From: Thiotrichaceae bacterium UBA7359
GTDB taxonomy: Bacteria > Pseudomonadota > Gammaproteobacteria > Eutrophobiales > Eutrophobiaceae
Reading direction: 5' to 3'
Length of the DNA stretch: 19,815 nucleotides
NCBI GenBank assembly: GCA_905182825.1
Contig: CAJJDJ010000052.1
Coordinates: forward strand, 1 to 19,815
Numbering within the stretch: the stretch's first letter is position 1; the number at the start of each line of letters is the position of its first letter. Positions 16,039 to 19,815 of this stretch are shown piece after piece. The notes beneath the pieces were generated by a model. That model did not search any database. It was not told the origin of the DNA and saw only the letters and a list, made by a program, of their open reading frames with translations. Made by a program: the position numbers and the translations under genes.

Positions 16039-16242
16039 TTAGAAAACCAGAAGAGCTAGGATGAGACTTAAACTAGTGGTGATAATTATCTTTATTTCAC
16101 CATCCAAGCTATCTGCAATATCACTAGAACTAAAACCATAGAGTTTAGTTGATATACATACGCTGACATAATCATAAAGTGACTAAGAAAACAAGGCAGT
16201 TCCAACCCCATTATATAAAATTAACAATACACCTATACTTAT
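16039..16242 (-). pseudogene. Remnant of a mannose-family EIIA gene
   Basis: Between rapZ and ptsH one frame still reads as pieces of an EIIA-Man domain. It opens with ATA AGT ATA GGT at 16242, apparently an ATG start changed to ATA. It gives an SIGVLLILYNGVG segment (family SIGxLLITHxxxG) in which the active-site His is Tyr, and hits TAG at 16185-16183. In the same frame comes ISTKLYGFSSSDIADSL (family LTDLYGxxPxNIAxxL) and a poor match to the NLPMLLRVLNY segment, ending at TAA 16041-16039. About 67 codons remain of about 130; the middle and the end are missing. This gene stands between rapZ and ptsH in related genomes, which supports the call. Confidence 0.8.
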
Positions 16243-16243
16243 A

Positions 16244-17113
16244 TTAAAGATCCCGATGTCTTATAATAACCTGTCTCTGTTCTCGCATAAATTTTTTCGC
16301 TAGTTGTTCAACAATAAACACAGAACGATGATGGCCACCTGTACAGCCAAAACCAATGGTTAAATAACTACGATTGTCCATCTCGAATCTTGGCAACCAC
16401 CTTTCGAAAAAAATTTCAAGGTCACTCAACATTTGAGTAACACTCTTTTGTTTCAATAAAAACTCAATAACCGGCTCATCTTTACCAGAGTATTGTCGTA
16501 GAAACTTTTCCCAGTATGGGTTTGGTAAGCATCTCAAATCGAAAATAAAATCTGAGTCCTTAGGAACACCATTTTTATAACCAAAAGAAATTAATTGTAA
16601 TGATAAAATAGATTTTTTTCTACGAGCTATACGTTCACAAACAATATCTCGCAATTCTTTTAATTGCATAAAACTTGTATCAATATGTAGATCTGATACT
16701 TGTGAAATCTCTAGAGTAATCTCTCGTTCTTTATGGATTGCATCAAGCAAAGACATCTGATCAGATGACAATGGGTGTTTGCGTCGAGTCTCGCTGAATC
16801 GTTTTGTTAAAATCTCATCATTTGCATCGATATAGATCAATTCTATTTTCACTCTTTTATTTAAAAAAGACTTAATTTTTTCAGGGAGTTGATCAAGATA
16901 TTTTTTTTTATTCCTCGCATCTATCCCGATTGCTATTAGTCCGGGGAGGTCAGTATCATCTTTTGAAAATTGGGAAATCAGTTCACTAAGCAAACTGATT
17001 GGTAAGTTATCAATTGTATAAAAAGAAAGATCTTCGAGTGAATTTAATACAACTGTTTTTCCTGCTCCAGACAAACCACTAACAATAATAAGTCGACGCT
17101 CTGTCTCTTCCAT
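16244..17113 (-). CDS. rapZ: RNase adapter / nucleotide-binding protein RapZ
   Basis: This 289-residue protein has the N-terminal P-loop GLSGAGKT (13-20), DNLP, GIDARNKK, FSETRRKHPL, and the C-terminal RNA-binding half with SFGYKNGVPKDSDFIFDLRCLPNPYW split by a usual turn, then TIGFGCTGGHHRSVF. In E. coli, RapZ senses glucosamine-6-phosphate and guides RNase E to the small RNA GlmZ; in other bacteria its target is less clear. The length is typical. It lies between two gene remnants, hprK upstream and EIIA-Man downstream. Its stop codon (TAA 16246-16244) lies next to the decayed start of the EIIA-Man remnant. Confidence 0.95.
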   Translation of the reverse strand: MEETERRLIIVSGLSGAGKTVVLNSLEDLSFYTIDNLPISLLSELISQFSKDDTDLPGLIAIGIDARNKKKYLDQLPEKIKSFLNKRVKIELIYIDANDEILTKRFSETRRKHPLSSDQMSLLDAIHKEREITLEISQVSDLHIDTSFMQLKELRDIVCERIARRKKSILSLQLISFGYKNGVPKDSDFIFDLRCLPNPYWEKFLRQYSGKDEPVIEFLLKQKSVTQMLSDLEIFFERWLPRFEMDNRSYLTIGFGCTGGHHRSVFIVEQLAKKFMREQRQVIIRHRDL

Positions 17114-17202
17114 ATATTTATCTCTAGCCTATTTTTCTTTTAGTAAAAAGTTCTGACACATTATATTTACTCACATAAAAAGCATGGTTGCATGCATCAG
17201 AT

Positions 17203-17539
17203 TTAATCTGAATGGTGACATTCATTAGCAAATGCCTGGATTACTGAACATTGTATTAAAGACTCTGTTAAACCTCCAATACGTTTTATGTTTATATTAT
17301 CCATAGCTTGTTCTTGACGCGAGGAGAGCAAATTTAAATATTCAACTAAAGAAAGACTGTCTTGCTGTTCTGTTCCGAACACAAGTAATCTTGCGTCAGA
17401 TTTATGTTAAAAACAACTGTTCGTTACAGATGATCACATCTTCAATGATTTGTTGTCCAGCTACAGGTGCAATCTCTAGTTTTTCGTGATAAGTGCTATA
17501 GAAATCTTCGATATCCAATTCTTTCGCGAGTTCAAGCAT
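17203..17539 (-). pseudogene. hprK: Remnant of hprK (HPr kinase/phosphorylase), N-terminal domain only
   Basis: Two adjacent short frames fill this stretch. The first (17539-17402, 45 codons from ATG) includes ELAKELDIED and HEKLEIAPVAG, resembling the HprK start (xARELFEQ...RLGLxWxAG). The second (17400-17203), in another frame, gives ARLLVFGTEQQDSL and LLSSRQEQAMDNI, resembling the HprK segment VQILGTEE...LDALxxRQ. The frame change and a stop lie at 17404-17401. The kinase domain with its P-loop is absent; a complete hprK of about 310 codons would not fit between ptsN and rapZ here. The position between ptsN and rapZ is the conserved hprK site. Matching is from memory of the family, so the call is probable, not certain. 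Confidence 0.6.
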
Positions 17540-17543
17540 ACTT

Positions 17544-17990
17544 TTAGCTTATTAATATTGAAAATATTTCCGCTGAAGAACGAGCCTTTCTAAGCTGACT
17601 GATTATTTTTTTGTCGCTAAACATCCCTGCTAGCGTTGCCAGTGTTTGTAAATGCTCATCAGTTGAATCTTCTGGGACAATTAATGCAAAAATTAAGTCT
17701 ACAGACACTTTATCCACAGCATCATAATCAACACCATCTTCAAGCCGCAAAAAAGCTGCGATTGTTTTTTTACTATTTTTTAAGCGCCCGTGTGGGATAG
17801 CAATCCCATTACCAAGACCTGTGCTCCCAAGTCTTTCCCGTGCACACAAACAATCAAAAACTTCTATTTGTGATGTCGCTTTATCAGAACCTGCAATAGT
17901 CTTTGCCAATATATCAAGCGCATCTTTCTTACTATGACAATCAATATCTAAAGTGACACATTCAAGTGATAAAATATCTGAAATATTCAT
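17544..17990 (-). CDS. ptsN: Nitrogen-regulatory PTS enzyme IIA (EIIA-Ntr)
   Basis: This 148-residue protein accepts phosphate from HPr on His67 in NGIAIPHGRL. Surrounding family motifs are CVTLDIDCHSKKDALDIL at the N-terminus and RERLGSTGLG before the active site, with DLIFALIVPEDSTDEHLQTL after it. EIIA-Ntr does not import sugar; it regulates potassium transport, stress and sigma-54-linked functions according to its phosphorylation state. The gene starts 40 bases after hpf. Its start lacks a strong ribosome site but matches the family N-terminus (MNISDIL). With EIIA-Man decayed, it is the only EIIA left in this cluster. Confidence 0.96.
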   Translation of the reverse strand: MNISDILSLECVTLDIDCHSKKDALDILAKTIAGSDKATSQIEVFDCLCARERLGSTGLGNGIAIPHGRLKNSKKTIAAFLRLEDGVDYDAVDKVSVDLIFALIVPEDSTDEHLQTLATLAGMFSDKKIISQLRKARSSAEIFSILIS

Positions 17991-18030
17991 ACTGTGATAA
18001 TAATTACTAATTGATTAAAAGAATTAAAGC

Positions 18031-18357
18031 CTATTCTATTTCTTGATTCTTTAGGCTACCTTCCTCACGATGGTGATCAATTGATTTTTCTTTATGTTTC
18101 TTTAGCTGCCTATCTAGTTTGTCAGTTAAACCATCAATCGCAACATACATGTCTTCCTGTTCATTTTCAGCAAACAAGTTTGCACGACTAACATGAATAG
18201 TTGCTTCAGCTTTTTGTCGTTCCTTTTCAACGCTTAAGATGACATGGATATCAGTGATCTCCTCAAAATGTCGTTCTAAACGTTGAAACTTAGTGTTTAC
18301 ATATGTTCTTAATGAGTCAGTAATATCAATATGATGTCCGGTAATACTAATTTTCAT
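18031..18357 (-). CDS. hpf: Short ribosome hibernation promoting factor
   Basis: This 108-residue protein has the HPF/YfiA ribosome-binding domain: MKISITGHHIDITDSLRTYV at the start, the beta strands around ADIHVILSVE-like residues and KAEATIHV, and a basic helix (DKLDRQLKKHKEK). It lacks the long C-terminal dimerisation domain, so it is the short form that pairs with RMF-like partners to idle ribosomes in slow growth. A good ribosome site AAGGA (18369-18365) lies seven bases before the ATG. It is placed between rpoN and ptsN as in most gammaproteobacteria. Confidence 0.96.
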   Translation of the reverse strand: MKISITGHHIDITDSLRTYVNTKFQRLERHFEEITDIHVILSVEKERQKAEATIHVSRANLFAENEQEDMYVAIDGLTDKLDRQLKKHKEKSIDHHREEGSLKNQEIE

Positions 18358-18387
18358 AATTTATTCCTTACATAATTTTATCATGAA

Positions 18388-19815
18388 CTAAGCAAGCCTT
18401 TTCCGTTCGTTTGATGGAGGTATGGACATCGCCTCTCTATATTTCGCAATTGTCCTTCTAGCAACATTAATTCCCTGTGCTTCTAGTACTCCTGCAATCT
18501 TACTGTCACTAAGCGGTTTATTAGGCAATTCAGCGCTTATTAATTTTTTAATCAATGCACGTATTGCTGTGGATGAACATACCCCACCATAATTGGTACT
18601 AACATGGCTAGAGAAAAAATATTTAAGTTCAAAAATGCCACGAGGAGTATGCATGTATTTGCGTGTGGTAACACGAGATATTGTAGATTCATGCATACCT
18701 AATATCTCAGCGATATCAAACAGAACTAAAGGTTTCATCGCTTCATCACCATGCTCAAGAAACGCTCGTTGCCTCTCCACTATACAAGTTGCTACACGCA
18801 ATAATGTCTCGCTTCGACTGCGAATACTTTTTATAAACCAGCGAGCTTCTTGTAGGTGAGATTTTAGAGAGATATTGTCATCACTATTATCTGCACGACG
18901 AATCATTTTAGCATAGGCTGAATTTATTCGAAGACTAGGAATGCCGTCTGTATTCAGATCAACTTTCCAGATGCCTTTTACTTTTTTGACATAGACATCG
19001 GGTACTATATATTCAGTATGGACATCGCTGACTTTATTACCAGGTCGAGGATTCATCGACTGAATAAGGCCCACAACTTCCGTTAATTCCTCTTGATCTA
19101 GTTTCATCTTCCGCATAATCTGGTTGTAATCATGCGCAGCCAATAAATCCAAGTAATCGTCGATTAGTGTTTTCGCTTCTTTCAGTCGAAACGTGTCTAC
19201 TTCACACTGATTCAATTGGAGGTATAGGCATTCCTTAAGATTTCTTGAACCAACGCCCGCTGGTCCCATAGCCTGAACCATCCTTAATACCGCCTCAACT
19301 TCCTCGATACCAACACCTTCCAGATCATCTTCAACAGCTGCCAGGATATCTTTTAATGTACCCATTAAATATCCATCGTCGTCAAGTGAGTCAATAATAG
19401 TTAAGGCAATTACTTTGTCACTATCCGTTATTTGTGCAAAATTAAGTTGCTCTTCTAAATACTCTCGTAATGTATTTTTACTAGAATCCTGGTTTTCAAA
19501 ACCGTCATAGTTGCCTTTACCATTAGTCGTTTTAGTGTAATAAGAAGTGCTGTCATAAGTATCATCCCAACCACTGTCAACAGGAAGCTCGTCTGGCATA
19601 GTCTCTTGATTTAGGTCCGTCACCTTATCAGTAACATCTTTTTTTGCTTCGGTCTCTATAATTGTAGTTTCTTGAGAAGATTTTTGCTCCGACTCACCTT
19701 CATCCATTTCCAACATCATATTGGACTCAAGGGCTTCCTGAACTTCTGTTTGAAGCTCAATACTGGATAGTTGCAACAATCGAATCGCTTGTTGCAACTG
19801 GGGTGTCATCTTTAG
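18388..19815 (-). CDS. rpoN: RNA polymerase sigma-54 factor, 5' end outside the window
   Basis: This frame runs off the right edge with 475 codons visible. An in-frame ATG at 19809 gives MTPQLQQAIRLLQLSSIELQ, but RpoN proteins have about 15 residues before this glutamine-rich region I, and the two codons upstream (Leu-Lys) continue the frame, so the true start is beyond the edge. Region II is acidic. The core-binding domain includes SLDDDGYLMG and MGPAGVGSRNLKECL. The HTH region has HESTISRVTTRKYMHTPRG, and the RpoN box ARRTIAKYR lies near the end. It recognises -24/-12 promoters and needs an activator ATPase. It heads the hpf-ptsN-rapZ-ptsHI cluster. Confidence 0.96.
   Translation of the reverse strand, partial: LKMTPQLQQAIRLLQLSSIELQTEVQEALESNMMLEMDEGESEQKSSQETTIIETEAKKDVTDKVTDLNQETMPDELPVDSGWDDTYDSTSYYTKTTNGKGNYDGFENQDSSKNTLREYLEEQLNFAQITDSDKVIALTIIDSLDDDGYLMGTLKDILAAVEDDLEGVGIEEVEAVLRMVQAMGPAGVGSRNLKECLYLQLNQCEVDTFRLKEAKTLIDDYLDLLAAHDYNQIMRKMKLDQEELTEVVGLIQSMNPRPGNKVSDVHTEYIVPDVYVKKVKGIWKVDLNTDGIPSLRINSAYAKMIRRADNSDDNISLKSHLQEARWFIKSIRSRSETLLRVATCIVERQRAFLEHGDEAMKPLVLFDIAEILGMHESTISRVTTRKYMHTPRGIFELKYFFSSHVSTNYGGVCSSTAIRALIKKLISAELPNKPLSDSKIAGVLEAQGINVARRTIAKYREAMSIPPSNERKRLA

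Overview
The window is a gene-dense, AT-rich piece of a gammaproteobacterial chromosome. Gene content and order match blocks known from Pseudomonas and the purple-sulfur-type gammaproteobacteria: pyrB-pyrC' (an inactive dihydroorotase homologue); pilT-pilU divergent from yggS-proC-yggT-yggU-metX-metW; and rpoN-hpf-ptsN-hprK-rapZ-(EIIA-Man)-ptsH-ptsI-mgtE. There are no insertion sequences, phage genes, tRNA/rRNA genes or CRISPR arrays. I cannot name the species. Low GC, poly-A runs and three eroding genes inside otherwise conserved operons suggest a lineage undergoing gene loss, such as a host-associated or streamlined bacterium; that is inference.

Layout, left to right. (1) 1-3036, plus strand: the end of pyrB, pyrC', a PyrK-type flavin/2Fe-2S reductase subunit and a TrmB-like methyltransferase, tightly packed as a pyrimidine operon with a passenger gene. 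(2) 3312-4445, plus: a YbiI-type zinc-finger protein, then a typical 2-Cys peroxiredoxin closed by a clear terminator. (3) 4698-8043, minus: pilT followed by two pilU-type genes, that is, three twitching-motility ATPases in a row; the first pilU starts at GTG. (4) 8221-12480, plus: yggS, proC, yggT, a decayed yggU, metX and metW. (5) 12593 to the right edge, minus: rpoN (5' end outside), hpf, ptsN, remnants of hprK, rapZ, remnants of an EIIA-Man gene, ptsH, ptsI and mgtE.

The most interesting feature is the phosphotransferase block in (5). Its ancestral form carries EI, HPr, two EIIA outputs (Man-type and Ntr-type) and HPr kinase/phosphorylase. Here the EI, HPr and EIIA-Ntr genes are intact with their active-site residues. 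The EIIA-Man gene is reduced to 67 codons with a lost start (ATA), an internal stop and a missing middle. The hprK gene is reduced to two out-of-frame pieces of its N-terminal domain, with no kinase P-loop. HPr still has Ser46, the residue HprK would phosphorylate, so the control branch seems to have been lost recently, leaving an EI-HPr-EIIA-Ntr relay beside rapZ and rpoN. The yggU gene between yggT and metX shows the same kind of decay. No wholly new system was recognised; the decay pattern and the three-ATPase pilus cassette are the points worth following.
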